A stretch of DNA of 64,000 nt. Source: an uncultured Gammaproteobacteria bacterium (GTDB lineage: Bacteria > Pseudomonadota > Gammaproteobacteria > Pseudomonadales > Porticoccaceae). The stretch covers positions 1 to 64,000 of the forward strand of contig CAJXQR010000012.1 in NCBI GenBank assembly GCA_913058345.1. Direction: 5' to 3'. How positions within the stretch are numbered: position 1 is the stretch's first letter; each line of letters begins with the position of its first letter. Shown here one piece after another: positions 12,941-22,190 of this stretch. Under the pieces are notes generated by a model. It did no database searches. It was not told where the DNA came from and worked only from the letters and a program-made list of their open reading frames with translations. Both the position numbers and the translations under genes were made by a program.

Positions 12941-13822
12941 ATGCTGATTCTCGCATTGGCGGCGCTAACCTTGATCGCTCTCGATTCCTTTACTCCCTGG
13001 TTGCATCCCGCCCACGTCTGGTTAGAACCCCTGGCCCAACCCTTTCGGTGGGCATCCACGCTGCCCCTGCGATGGCGCGAGTGGAACGATCAGTCGCTGG
13101 AAAGTCGCGCCGTTATCATTGCCAATAATAATAAGCTGAAAACTGAAATTTTAGTCTACAAGGCTCAACTACAGCGTATGGCGGAGCTATCAGCTGAAAA
13201 CCTGCAATTAAAAAGTTTGCTCAACGGCGCTGAACTGATTAAAAACAACGTGATTGTCGCTGACCTGGTGGGCATTTCATCCGACCCCTTTCGCCATATC
13301 ATCACGATCAACAGGGGAACATCGGACAATATCAGTGAAGGATTGGCCGTGATCGACGGCGAAGGCTTGATGGGCCAGGTCGTTGAAGTCTTCGAAAACC
13401 ACAGCCGCGTACTACTGATCACCGACTCCAGTCACGCCCTGCCCGTTTACAATTTGCGGAATAATGTGCGCGGTATTATTGAGGGTAGCGGTGATTTCCA
13501 ACGCCTGCGTCTACGTCATGTATCGCCAACCCAGGATATCCAGGTCGGTGATACTCTACTTAGCTCGGGACTTGGCCAGCGATTCCCTTCAGGCTATCCG
13601 GTCGGCACCGTGAGCATGATCGACAGAGACCCCGGCCAGGCATTCATAGAAGTCAGCATCACCCCAGCCGCCAAGGTCGACCGCAGTCTGCATCTACTCG
13701 TTGTTTTTTCATCAGTAGAAGCTCTCGATAATTACCCGCAAACGGCACCGGCACCGGCACCGGCACCGGCACCGGCACCGGCACCGGAAAAACTTGACCC
13801 AAACCATGCCTCAGAGCAATAA
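12941..13822 (+). CDS. mreC: Rod-shape-determining protein MreC (start uncertain)
   Basis: At least 293 residues. The N-terminal membrane segment is LILALAALTLIALDSF, followed by a coiled-coil (residues about 45-85) and the double beta-barrel core (RGTSDNISEGLAVIDGEGLMGQV; GDTLLSSGLGQRFPSGYPVGTV). MreC links MreB to the periplasmic elongation enzymes. ATG 12941 is the first standard start, but the frame stays open upstream and reads IKNLFKQSSSPQR directly before it, which resembles the basic N-terminus of other MreC proteins. The real start may therefore be a non-standard codon such as ATC 12902 or CTG 12875. The C-terminal tail is an Ala-Pro repeat coded by a pure hexanucleotide repeat. Confidence 0.93.
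   Translation: MLILALAALTLIALDSFTPWLHPAHVWLEPLAQPFRWASTLPLRWREWNDQSLESRAVIIANNNKLKTEILVYKAQLQRMAELSAENLQLKSLLNGAELIKNNVIVADLVGISSDPFRHIITINRGTSDNISEGLAVIDGEGLMGQVVEVFENHSRVLLITDSSHALPVYNLRNNVRGIIEGSGDFQRLRLRHVSPTQDIQVGDTLLSSGLGQRFPSGYPVGTVSMIDRDPGQAFIEVSITPAAKVDRSLHLLVVFSSVEALDNYPQTAPAPAPAPAPAPAPEKLDPNHASEQ
13744..13787 (+). repeat. Hexanucleotide tandem repeat GGCACC x7 in mreC
   Basis: Seven perfect GGCACC units (13744-13785) plus GG. Translated in the mreC frame they give an Ala-Pro tail. Because the unit is 6 bp, gain or loss of copies changes tail length without a frameshift. Confidence 0.97.
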
Positions 13823-14291
13823 CCCGTTACCGCTGATGGCCCTATGCCTCAGCCTGATAGCCGGTCTGTTTCTTTACAGCTTGCCGTTGCAAGGCGACCT
13901 GGCGTTTTGGCGACCTCCTTTTGTACTCCTCATTTCTGCGTATTGGCTGCTTGCCCAGCCGCAACACGTGGGCATTACCTTTGTCTGGTTCAGCGGTCTT
14001 CTTCTCGACCTACTATACGGTAACGTTATTGGCCAGAACGCACTCGCCATGTCAGTAACCGCTTACCTCCTGAAAACCCAGGAAAATCGTGCTCGCCATT
14101 TAAGTCTTCCCTTCCAATGTCTGGCTGCCATGCTCATTGTGATGCTGTATCAAACTATCTGGATGAGTACTCGCCTTGTGTCAGAAGATATCGTGTTCAG
14201 CTGGCCCATATTCTACCCAGCCCTCAGCAGCGCTCTGCTCTGGCCCCTGGTAGCGGGCAGCCTGTATCACCTACAGCGGATTTTTCGATAA
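13806..14291 (+). CDS. mreD: Rod-shape-determining protein MreD
   Basis: 161 residues from the ATG at 13806; a TTG at 13794 would add four. Five or so hydrophobic segments, starting LMALCLSLIAGLFLYSL, and the family blocks WRPPFVLLISAYWLL, GLLLDLLYGNVIGQNAL and LLWPLVAGSLYHLQ near the end. MreD is the inner-membrane partner of MreC in the elongasome. It overlaps the 3' end of mreC by 17 bases, so translation is probably coupled. Confidence 0.93.
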   Translation: MPQSNNPLPLMALCLSLIAGLFLYSLPLQGDLAFWRPPFVLLISAYWLLAQPQHVGITFVWFSGLLLDLLYGNVIGQNALAMSVTAYLLKTQENRARHLSLPFQCLAAMLIVMLYQTIWMSTRLVSEDIVFSWPIFYPALSSALLWPLVAGSLYHLQRIFR

Positions 14292-14312
14292 GCGTATTGT
14301 TGATCAACGACT

Positions 14313-14915
14313 ATGAACCAATCATTCACTGATGCCGGCCTTGTTCTGGCCTCTTCCTCCCCTCGGCGTGCGGCACTTCTGCGTCAAATCGGCGTCAATT
14401 TCACTGTTCACCCTGCCAATATTGATGAAACCCATTATCCCAATGAAACTCCTGAGGACTATGTCCAGCGGCTCGCGCTTGGAAAAGCCCGAGCGGTAGC
14501 GCAACAAATGACAGAAACTAACCTGCCCATACTCGGTGCAGACACTGCCGTAGTACTCGACAACAAAATTTTTTCCAAACCTGTGGACAAGTCGGCGGCA
14601 ATTGCCACATTACGGGCTTTGTCAGGGCGAAGCCATAGGGTATTATCCGCCATTGCGGTAGTTGCCGAAGGCCATACAGAACTCAGGCTATCAGAAACCT
14701 CTGTGCGTTTTCGAACTCTAAAAGAACAAGAATACGAACGCTACTGGTCAACGGGAGAGCCCCAGGGAAAAGCGGGCGCCTATGCTATACAAGGACTGGG
14801 AGCCGTGTTCGTAGAGGGTATTACAGGTAGTTATTCTGGGGCCGTTGGCCTACCGCTGATGCAAACGTTCGAGTTACTTGAACGTTTTAATATTGCCAGC
14901 TGGAATGCACGATGA
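14313..14915 (+). CDS. maf: Maf/YhdE nucleoside triphosphate pyrophosphatase
   Basis: 200 residues. The N-terminal signature LASSSPRRAALLRQIG, DETHYPNETPEDYVQRLALGKA, ILGADTAVVLD with the metal-binding Asp, and GAYAIQGLGAVFVEGITGSYSGAVGLPL are all Maf hallmarks. Maf proteins hydrolyse dTTP/UTP or modified nucleotides to monophosphates and were linked to septum arrest when overproduced. The place between mreD and rng is that of E. coli yhdE. The stop overlaps the next start by ATGA. Confidence 0.95.
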   Translation: MNQSFTDAGLVLASSSPRRAALLRQIGVNFTVHPANIDETHYPNETPEDYVQRLALGKARAVAQQMTETNLPILGADTAVVLDNKIFSKPVDKSAAIATLRALSGRSHRVLSAIAVVAEGHTELRLSETSVRFRTLKEQEYERYWSTGEPQGKAGAYAIQGLGAVFVEGITGSYSGAVGLPLMQTFELLERFNIASWNAR

Positions 14916-16393
14916 AAGCAGAAATACTCGTTAACATCACGCCCTCGGAAACCCGCGTTGCCCGCATTGAAGAGGGTGTACTGGTCGACATAGCCATTGA
15001 AAGAGTGGGCAATCGTAGCCTTGTCGGCAATATTTACAATGGCAAGGTCGTCCGTGTTATGCCCGGTATGCAGGCTGCCTTCGTGGAAATTGGCCTCGAG
15101 AAAGCCGGCTTTATCCACGCCAATGACATTGTGCAAACCGCAGCGCCCAGTGGTGAGGAAACCCCGGAGGCAACGCCCGATATTCGTCAATTGTTGCGCG
15201 AGGGCCAGGTGCTTCCCGTTCAGGTGATTAAAGAACCAATCAGCAGTAAGGGCGCGCGACTCTCCACCCATTTATCAGTGTCTTCACGCTACCTGGTTTA
15301 TATGCCCAGCGTTGACCATATTGGCATTTCTCAACGTATCGAGAGCGAAGAAGAAAGGGAACGTCTGCGCAAACAGCTCGATCTCGCCGTCGAAGCGAGC
15401 GGTATGAAGCAGGAAGGCGGCGGCTATATTATTCGAACCGTTGCCGATGGCGTCGAGGAAGACGAGTTTCGTACCGATGTCGACTACCTACACCGCCTGT
15501 GGGGCCTGGTGAAAGATAAGATGACCCGCCTGCCGCCACGAACCTGTATTTACCACGATCTACCTTTATCGCTGCGTGTGATGCGCGACCTTGCTGCCGA
15601 AGAGGTAGAGCGGATTCGTGTCGACTCCATCGACATACACAAACAAATGTCTCGCTTCACCGAGAATTTCAGCCCGGAAATGCTCGAAAACTTGGAGTAT
15701 TACGAAGAAAAGCGGCCCATATTCAGCCTTTATGGCGTCGAAGATGAGATTAACAAATCTCTGGAGCGTAAAGTCAAGTTGAAGTCCGGCGGCTATCTAA
15801 TTCTCGACCAAACCGAAGCCATGACGACTATTGACGTCAACACGGGAGGATTTGTTGGGCACCGCAATCTTAGCGAAACTATCTATACCACCAACCTCGA
15901 AGCAGCCAGTGCCATTGCACGGCAGCTGCGCCTGCGCAACCTCGGCGGCATTATCATTCTCGATTTTATTGATATGAAGGACACCGAGCACCGACGCCAG
16001 GTATTGCGACGTTTAGAAAAAGAACTGGAGCTCGACCATGTCAAAATGAAAGTCACTGGCGTGTCTGAGCTAGGCCTGGTAGAAATGACTCGCAAACGTA
16101 CTAGCGAAAGTCTGCAGCGTGTGCTTTGTGAACCCTGTGACCACTGCCAAGGACGAGGCTTTTTAAAATCAGTGGAAACGACCGCATTTTCTATCCTGCG
16201 CGAAATCGTCAGCCATACCGGCACTGACGCAGCGAAAAAAAGACTGGTTCTGGCTTCACCCGCCGTGGTTGAACGTATTCTTGATAAAGAAGCCGCCTAC
16301 CTCAGTGCTGCAGAGCAAGAAATCAATTGCCCTATCGAACTCCGCACCGAGGGCAGCTACACTCAGGAGCAGTACGACATTATCACTGTTTAG
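14912..16393 (+). CDS. rng: Ribonuclease G
   Basis: 493 residues, the size of RNase G (CafA) and far shorter than RNase E. An S1-like RNA-binding domain (NIYNGKVVRVMPGMQAAFVEIGLEKAGFIH) is followed by the 5'-sensor/DNase-I-like catalytic part with DQTEAMTTIDVNTGGFVG and ILDFIDMKD, which carry the Mg-binding Asp residues, and the zinc-link CEPCDHCQGRG. It matures 16S rRNA 5' ends and degrades some mRNAs. The start overlaps the maf stop (ATGA), so the two are translationally coupled. Confidence 0.97.
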   Translation: MKAEILVNITPSETRVARIEEGVLVDIAIERVGNRSLVGNIYNGKVVRVMPGMQAAFVEIGLEKAGFIHANDIVQTAAPSGEETPEATPDIRQLLREGQVLPVQVIKEPISSKGARLSTHLSVSSRYLVYMPSVDHIGISQRIESEEERERLRKQLDLAVEASGMKQEGGGYIIRTVADGVEEDEFRTDVDYLHRLWGLVKDKMTRLPPRTCIYHDLPLSLRVMRDLAAEEVERIRVDSIDIHKQMSRFTENFSPEMLENLEYYEEKRPIFSLYGVEDEINKSLERKVKLKSGGYLILDQTEAMTTIDVNTGGFVGHRNLSETIYTTNLEAASAIARQLRLRNLGGIIILDFIDMKDTEHRRQVLRRLEKELELDHVKMKVTGVSELGLVEMTRKRTSESLQRVLCEPCDHCQGRGFLKSVETTAFSILREIVSHTGTDAAKKRLVLASPAVVERILDKEAAYLSAAEQEINCPIELRTEGSYTQEQYDIITV

Positions 16394-16416
16394 CGGTCTG
16401 TTAGGAGTTGCCCTCA

Positions 16417-19400
16417 TTGGATGTTCCCGCAGTATTAAAGCGTAGCGCCCGCTATGCTTGGTCTGCTCTCGCCTTTTTAATCATTTGCTATGCCCTGCTG
16501 GTCATCATCGGCCGTCAGCTATTGCCCTACCTTGAACAACGTCAGGAGTTCATTGGGCAGCTACTTTCAGAGCGACTCGACGTTCAGATCTCTACTGAAC
16601 ACCTGGGCGGTAGCTGGACACGGCTAACCCCCAAGCTTCAGGCCCAAGGCCTAAGCATCGCCTCTCAGGGCGAAGCTCCCGCTATTACTATTAGCAATGT
16701 CCAGTCAGAGCTCGACATCTTACGCAGTATTTTCAAGGGAGAAATTATCTGGAATGACCTGAGCATCGGCACGGTAAAACTCGCGCTGCGTGAAAATGCC
16801 GAGGGCAAGTGGTTCGTCAACAATTTCCCCCTTTCTAGTCTCGATGATAAAACCAGCACCCAGGGACAGATGGATGCCATCATTCAGACAGTCCTGCTCA
16901 GCACGCACATTGGCATCGAGCAAGTTGCTGTCCATGTTACCTTTTATGATGGCACGGCAACGACACTTTTTATCGACGATGCTCAAATCGAAAGCAACGG
17001 CAATTTTCATCGCGCACGAGCCCGTCTATCAGTAAACCAGACGGAGGATAGCGCTGAGCTACTTATTGAGGGCAGAGGCGATCCCTCCGACTGGGAGCAG
17101 TTCGATGGCAAGGCCTATATCAACTTTAGTCAGATTAACCTGCGCAATGCTCTGGGCATCATTCTTCGCGGTTGGCACCCCCTTTCGCACCTCAAGTCAA
17201 CAACAGACTCTGACACTCTGCTCAATGCCGAGCTATGGATAACGTCACTTAGACCGGGTCACTTTGATTTACGCGGCAAGATGAAGGCAGAAGAGATCCC
17301 TTTAAACTGGGACACTAAGCTGCCACCTATTACGAATCTTGATACAACCCTCACCGGCTGGTTTTCCAGTGGTAAAAACTGGGGCTTACAGTGTCAAAAC
17401 CTGCATTTTGACTGGGGAGATCTAAGCATCGAACCATTGAACATGCGCTTTCAGCAGGGCCTTGGTAAAGACTGGCATCAAATTGCCGTAGCGGCTGACC
17501 ACATCAACCTATCCACCCTTAAATACAGCCTGGTGCAAGCTCAGCTGGGGGGCGAAACCGCTGCAAAACTGCTCGAGACACTAAACCCTTCTGGCCAATT
17601 GCAAGGTTTAACATTCGCACTCGACCTGGAGGAAACACAGCCTCTCACTCAATTCAGTGCCCATATTAAACAACTGTCTCTCGACTCATGGCACCACGCG
17701 CCGGCTGTTCGTGGGCTCAGTGGCTACTTTCAATGGCAGGGCGATGGGGGTTATTTCGATCTGGATACAGACGATAATTTTGCCATGCACTACCCAGGCA
17801 TCTACACAGATTTTATGCACTACGGCCCCTCGTTGGGTCGCGTTAACATTGCCTGGCTACCTGATGATTCTAGTCTGCAAATTGCTGGTGGACCGATTGA
17901 TATACGGGGCCAAGAAGGGGAAATTCGCGCCTATATCAGTCTCGATATCCCAACGGCTAGCAACGACCGGGACCCAGAAATGTTTCTTCAGGCAGGTATT
18001 AAGAATAGCCATTCCCGCTACCGAGATAACTACATTCCGGCAATACTCAATCCAAATTTACTCGACTGGCTTGAACGCTCAATAGGCGATACACAGATTA
18101 ACGAAGCAGGCTTTATCTGGCGTGGTTCACTCAACGGCGAAAGCCATCAACAACGCAGTATTCAATTCTATAGTCGGTTGACAAATGGTGTGATCGATTA
18201 CGACCCAGACTGGCCAAAACTGAGTGACTTTTCCGGCCAGATCACTATCGACAACACGCTTTTCACCGGCATCATAAACAACGCCAAAATTGGCGATGGC
18301 CCCCAATCAGCACAGCTCGACAGAGCCCTCATCGCCACTTTGCCCGGTGAGCTGCTGTCGATTAAAGCCAATATTACCTCGTCTCTAGACACTGCTGTCG
18401 ATAACCTGCTCAATTCACCTCTAGCTAGTAGAGTATCCGCCCTACAAAGTTGGCAAGTACACGGAGAAACTTCTGCGGAGCTTGACCTGGTTATTCCCTT
18501 ATCAAAAAATCGCCAGGGTGAGTCCTACCGAGTGGCGGCAGACATTCGCCACGGAAGCATGCAACTGCGTGATTTTCAACCTATTCTTTTCAAACAGTTA
18601 GAGGGAAGCATTGCGTACAATGACAAGGATGGGCTCTACTCTCCGGATATAACGGGATCAATCTGGGGACAAGCACTCAAGACCACTATCGCCACCCAAA
18701 ACGGGAGACTACGAATTGACGCAGCAGGGCTTTTCGATTTGTCTCTGGCACCCGCCTGGCAACCCCTGTTTACCGAGAACATCACGGGAACGGCTGCCTA
18801 CACAGCCTCCTTCCTTGGGCCGGACAAGGACTCGGTTGCAACACTCGCTCTGCGCTCTGACTTGCAGGACATCGACATCGCTTTACCCGCCCCTCTACAC
18901 AAAACGAGAGGCGATATCTGGCCCCTGCACGCTACTCTGGCGTTTCGCGAAAACGATCTACTCATCAGTGCCCACACTGACAAGCTTAATGCGCAACTCA
19001 GTATTGCCAACCATCAGCTAGCTAGCGGTATTATTCACATCGGTGACAAAAACAGCCTCGAAAGCACGAAAAGTAACAGCAAATACGATTTACCTGAGCA
19101 CAATTTAGCTAAACGCACCTTACCTCAGCAGGCTAAGCAAAAAGGACTCTTCGTAACGGGGCACACCCCCGTGTTCGACCTGGATGAATGGTTAGCCCTA
19201 CTTCTAAACAATCCGGCATCTGCTAACGGCGCAAGTATGCCCGGCTTTGATACCCGTGCAGTGGTCGATATAGATCACTTTAGCGCAGCCGGGTTTCCAC
19301 TTAACGGCGTCACTGTCGATGCTCTGCACAGCAAACAACTATGGGATATTGATCTTGACAGCCCAACACTTGCCGGAAAAATTCGCGTCCCCGAAGGCGG

Positions 19401-20352
19401 GCATCAACCCATAGTGGCACGCTTAAACTACCTCACACTTCCCAGGCCTGAGTTCGGCAGCGAAGAAAGTTTTTTAAGCGATCTCGACCCCAGTACACTG
19501 CCCGCCCTGGATTTTGCCACCGAGGGTCTACGCATTGGCGATAAAGAACTAGGCAGCCTCGCCTTTGTTATGCAGGCCAACAAACAAGGCGTTAGCATCG
19601 ATCAGATTCAGGCAGAAATCACCGGCATCACCATCAACAAAGCGCCCGGTGGCAATACAGCACAACTGAATTGGCAAAAAATAAACGGTGAGCACCATAG
19701 TGAATTCACTGGAGCACTGCTCAGCGATGACCTCGGCAGTGTACTCAAAGCCTGGGATATGCCGATGATGCTCACCACCAATCGCGCCGCTTTTCTTACG
19801 GATTTAAACTGGCAGGGCAAACCCTGGGACCTTCCGACCCGTCCTCTGAGAGGTAATATCACCCTCCGCTTCGAAAAAGGCCGTTTCTTTCAGGCGCCGG
19901 GTACGACCACTAATGCTCTGCTTAAAGTTATTGGCTTAATCAATTTCGACACGTGGTTACGACGCCTGAAATTTGATTTTTCAGATTTATTTTCAACAGG
20001 CGTTCAATTCGACAGTATGAAGGGCGGCCTCGCTTTTGATGAACATCAAATCCGCTTTGAAGAGCCCATCGTCGTCACCCTGCCCTCTGGTAAATTACGC
20101 TTATTAGGCCAGACCAATCTGGTCGAAGAAACCATCGACGCACGCTTAATTGCAACGTTGCCCGTTGGCACTAATTTACCCTGGATCGCCGCTCTCGCTG
20201 GCGGCCTCCCCGCTGCTGCGGGGGTTTACATCACCAGTAGGATTTTTGAAAAACAGGTGGACCGGATCTCCAGTATCAGTTACACCATCACGGGCGACCT
20301 CAATAACCCCGAGGTTGAAATCGATCGCATATTCAGCGATAAAACCGACTAA
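16417..20352 (+). CDS. yhdP: YhdP-family AsmA-like envelope protein
   Basis: 1311 residues from the TTG at 16417, preferred because TAGGAG ends 10 bases upstream; the TTG at 16408 is too close to it. One N-terminal membrane segment (SALAFLIICYALLVIIG) anchors a long periplasmic beta-rich region. The last part (TTNALLKVIGLINFDTWLRRL... VDRISSISYTITGDLNNPEVEIDRIF) is the conserved YhdP end. YhdP, TamB and YdbH are inner-membrane bridge proteins thought to carry phospholipids to the outer membrane. Place after rng is the usual one. No truncation is seen. Confidence 0.93.
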   Translation: MDVPAVLKRSARYAWSALAFLIICYALLVIIGRQLLPYLEQRQEFIGQLLSERLDVQISTEHLGGSWTRLTPKLQAQGLSIASQGEAPAITISNVQSELDILRSIFKGEIIWNDLSIGTVKLALRENAEGKWFVNNFPLSSLDDKTSTQGQMDAIIQTVLLSTHIGIEQVAVHVTFYDGTATTLFIDDAQIESNGNFHRARARLSVNQTEDSAELLIEGRGDPSDWEQFDGKAYINFSQINLRNALGIILRGWHPLSHLKSTTDSDTLLNAELWITSLRPGHFDLRGKMKAEEIPLNWDTKLPPITNLDTTLTGWFSSGKNWGLQCQNLHFDWGDLSIEPLNMRFQQGLGKDWHQIAVAADHINLSTLKYSLVQAQLGGETAAKLLETLNPSGQLQGLTFALDLEETQPLTQFSAHIKQLSLDSWHHAPAVRGLSGYFQWQGDGGYFDLDTDDNFAMHYPGIYTDFMHYGPSLGRVNIAWLPDDSSLQIAGGPIDIRGQEGEIRAYISLDIPTASNDRDPEMFLQAGIKNSHSRYRDNYIPAILNPNLLDWLERSIGDTQINEAGFIWRGSLNGESHQQRSIQFYSRLTNGVIDYDPDWPKLSDFSGQITIDNTLFTGIINNAKIGDGPQSAQLDRALIATLPGELLSIKANITSSLDTAVDNLLNSPLASRVSALQSWQVHGETSAELDLVIPLSKNRQGESYRVAADIRHGSMQLRDFQPILFKQLEGSIAYNDKDGLYSPDITGSIWGQALKTTIATQNGRLRIDAAGLFDLSLAPAWQPLFTENITGTAAYTASFLGPDKDSVATLALRSDLQDIDIALPAPLHKTRGDIWPLHATLAFRENDLLISAHTDKLNAQLSIANHQLASGIIHIGDKNSLESTKSNSKYDLPEHNLAKRTLPQQAKQKGLFVTGHTPVFDLDEWLALLLNNPASANGASMPGFDTRAVVDIDHFSAAGFPLNGVTVDALHSKQLWDIDLDSPTLAGKIRVPEGGHQPIVARLNYLTLPRPEFGSEESFLSDLDPSTLPALDFATEGLRIGDKELGSLAFVMQANKQGVSIDQIQAEITGITINKAPGGNTAQLNWQKINGEHHSEFTGALLSDDLGSVLKAWDMPMMLTTNRAAFLTDLNWQGKPWDLPTRPLRGNITLRFEKGRFFQAPGTTTNALLKVIGLINFDTWLRRLKFDFSDLFSTGVQFDSMKGGLAFDEHQIRFEEPIVVTLPSGKLRLLGQTNLVEETIDARLIATLPVGTNLPWIAALAGGLPAAAGVYITSRIFEKQVDRISSISYTITGDLNNPEVEIDRIFSDKTD

Positions 20353-20411
20353 CATAGACAGTACGGCATAAACCACAGAACCTCTTATTCAAAATAATGG
20401 AAGGAGCTACC

Positions 20412-21236
20412 ATGGCCAAAATCGCCGCTATTCAGCTCAAAAGCGACGGTGACCCGAGAAATAATCTTGCCGCCGCCGCCCGCTATATTGGTGAGGCCGC
20501 CCGTGACGGTGCCCAACTCGTGGTACTGCCTGAGCACTTCGTTTACTACAATGTGCGCGATACACAAACCGTTGCTGAAGCTGAGGCCGAAAAAGGTCTG
20601 GCTCGACAATTTTTTGCCGAACAAGCGCGTCAACACGGCCTGTGGCTAATCGCCGGCACACTGCCACTGTTCGCTGAGCAGGCTGTTTCAAGAAATAGCG
20701 ATAAACCCCACGCGACGTCCCTGCTCTACGATGCCGGTGGCCGCGAAGTAGCCGCTTACCAAAAAATTCATCTATTCGATGTCAATGTACAAAAAACCAG
20801 CAAGCATTATTGTGAATCCGATAGCTACGCTCACGGCACACACCCGGTGGTCGCACAAACGCCTTGTGGCTGTGTCGGCATGAGCGTTTGTTATGACCTG
20901 CGCTTTCCCGAACTCTATCGCCAACTTGCCGAACAGGGTGCTGAAATCCTCGTGGCACCCTCGGCTTTTACTGCTGCCACCGGACAGGCCCATTGGCAAC
21001 TTTTGTTGCGTGCACGGGCGGTGGAGAACCTGAGTTACGTTGTCGGAGCCAACCTTTGTCACCGCGACCATCCCAAAAAACCCACTTGGGGCGGCTCAGC
21101 CATAATCGACCCCTGGGGTGAAGTACTTGCCGAAATGGATGACGAGGAGGGTTTTATCATTGCCGATATCGATCTCGCTCACGTTAAAACACTACGACAA
21201 AATATGCCGGTGCTGGAGCATCGTCGTCTACGCTGA
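20412..21236 (+). CDS. Carbon-nitrogen hydrolase (nitrilase superfamily, Nit1/omega-amidase-like)
   Basis: 274 residues from the ATG at 20412, 7 bases after AAGGAG. The Glu-Lys-Cys triad is visible: E41 (VVLPEHF), K118 (YQKIHLFD) and C160 (GMSVCYDLRFPELYR). The sequence fits the NitA/Nit1 branch, whose members hydrolyse deaminated glutathione or omega-amides; the substrate cannot be proved here. It lies 59 bases after yhdP on the same strand. The tldD gene that often follows in this locus is absent and a BI-1 gene takes its place. Confidence 0.9.
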   Translation: MAKIAAIQLKSDGDPRNNLAAAARYIGEAARDGAQLVVLPEHFVYYNVRDTQTVAEAEAEKGLARQFFAEQARQHGLWLIAGTLPLFAEQAVSRNSDKPHATSLLYDAGGREVAAYQKIHLFDVNVQKTSKHYCESDSYAHGTHPVVAQTPCGCVGMSVCYDLRFPELYRQLAEQGAEILVAPSAFTAATGQAHWQLLLRARAVENLSYVVGANLCHRDHPKKPTWGGSAIIDPWGEVLAEMDDEEGFIIADIDLAHVKTLRQNMPVLEHRRLR

Positions 21237-21372
21237 TATTTCCCAGATCGCTCAATGACTTTCCATTGAACTGTTACAAAGACAGGGAGAACACGTTACT
21301 ATTCGGCTAAAGGTCGTGAATCTTTTCTTCGACCCTCACTTTGACATAGCGCATTTGAAAGGAAGGCTCAGT

Positions 21373-22041
21373 ATGAATACATCCACTCAATCGCCAGGTA
21401 TCGAGAAACAGACGTCGGTATTGGCATCCAACAAAGTCATCCGTAACACGTATATTTTGTTGTCGATGACCCTGCTTTTTAGCGCCGCCACTGCGGGCAT
21501 TTCAATGACGTTAAACCTGCCACATCCCGGTTTTATCGTCACTTTAGTAGGCTATTTTGGTCTTTTGTTTTTAACCACCAAATTTCGTGAAAGCGCCCTC
21601 GGCCTGGTATTTGTCTTTGCCCTCACCGGCTTTATGGGCTTCACCCTCGGCCCCATTCTCAATATGTACCTCGGCTTGCCCAATGGCACTGAGCTAGTGA
21701 TGAATGCATTGGCTGCCACCGCCATCACCTTTGTCGGTCTCTCTTTCTATGCACTGAGCTCGCGCAAAGACTTCAGCTTCCTGGGCGGTTTTATTATGGT
21801 GGGCGTTATCGTTGCCTTCCTCGCGGGCATTGGCGCTTATTTCCTTGAAATGCAAGGTCTGTCGCTCATTGTTTCCGCAATGTTCGTCATTTTGATGTCG
21901 GCAATGATTCTCTGGCAGACCAGCGAAATTATCAATGGCGGTGAGACTAACTATATTATGGCTACCGTGACGCTCTACGTTGCCATCTATAATTTATTCA
22001 CTAGCTTGCTGCATCTGATGGGTGTACTTGGCGACGAATAA
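21373..22041 (+). CDS. Bax inhibitor-1/YccA family membrane protein
   Basis: 222 residues from the ATG at 21373, with AAGGAAGG upstream; an in-frame GTG at 21316 would add 19 residues with no support. Seven hydrophobic segments, with the BI-1 family blocks GFTLGPILNMYLG and the C-terminal ATVTLYVAIYNLFTSLLHLMG containing the Asn-Leu-Phe motif. Family members are pH-sensitive calcium-leak channels, and YccA interacts with the FtsH protease in E. coli. Single gene ended by a strong terminator. Confidence 0.9.
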   Translation: MNTSTQSPGIEKQTSVLASNKVIRNTYILLSMTLLFSAATAGISMTLNLPHPGFIVTLVGYFGLLFLTTKFRESALGLVFVFALTGFMGFTLGPILNMYLGLPNGTELVMNALAATAITFVGLSFYALSSRKDFSFLGGFIMVGVIVAFLAGIGAYFLEMQGLSLIVSAMFVILMSAMILWQTSEIINGGETNYIMATVTLYVAIYNLFTSLLHLMGVLGDE

Positions 22042-22073
22042 AACCAACGTCTCACCTCATCGTGTCAGACACG

Positions 22074-22121
22074 AAAGCCCCACTAGTCTGAAGATATGAC
22101 ACAGGTTAGTGGGGCTTTTTT
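22074..22121 (+). terminator. Rho-independent terminator after the BI-1 gene
   Basis: A perfect 12-bp stem (AAAGCCCCACTA with TAGTGGGGCTTT), a 21-base loop and a run of T. It lies 32 bases after the stop codon. Confidence 0.9.
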
Positions 22122-22162
22122 AATGGCTCAACATGCTTAATGGCTCAATCTTAATAGCTCAA
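22120..22162 (+). repeat. Three near-identical 12-base direct repeats
   Basis: TTAATGGCTCAA occurs at 22120-22131 and 22137-22148, and TTAATAGCTCAA at 22151-22162, directly after the terminator and between two convergent genes. Function unknown. Confidence 0.7.
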
Positions 22163-22190
22163 TGGCTTTGACGGCTTAACGCCCCCTTTT

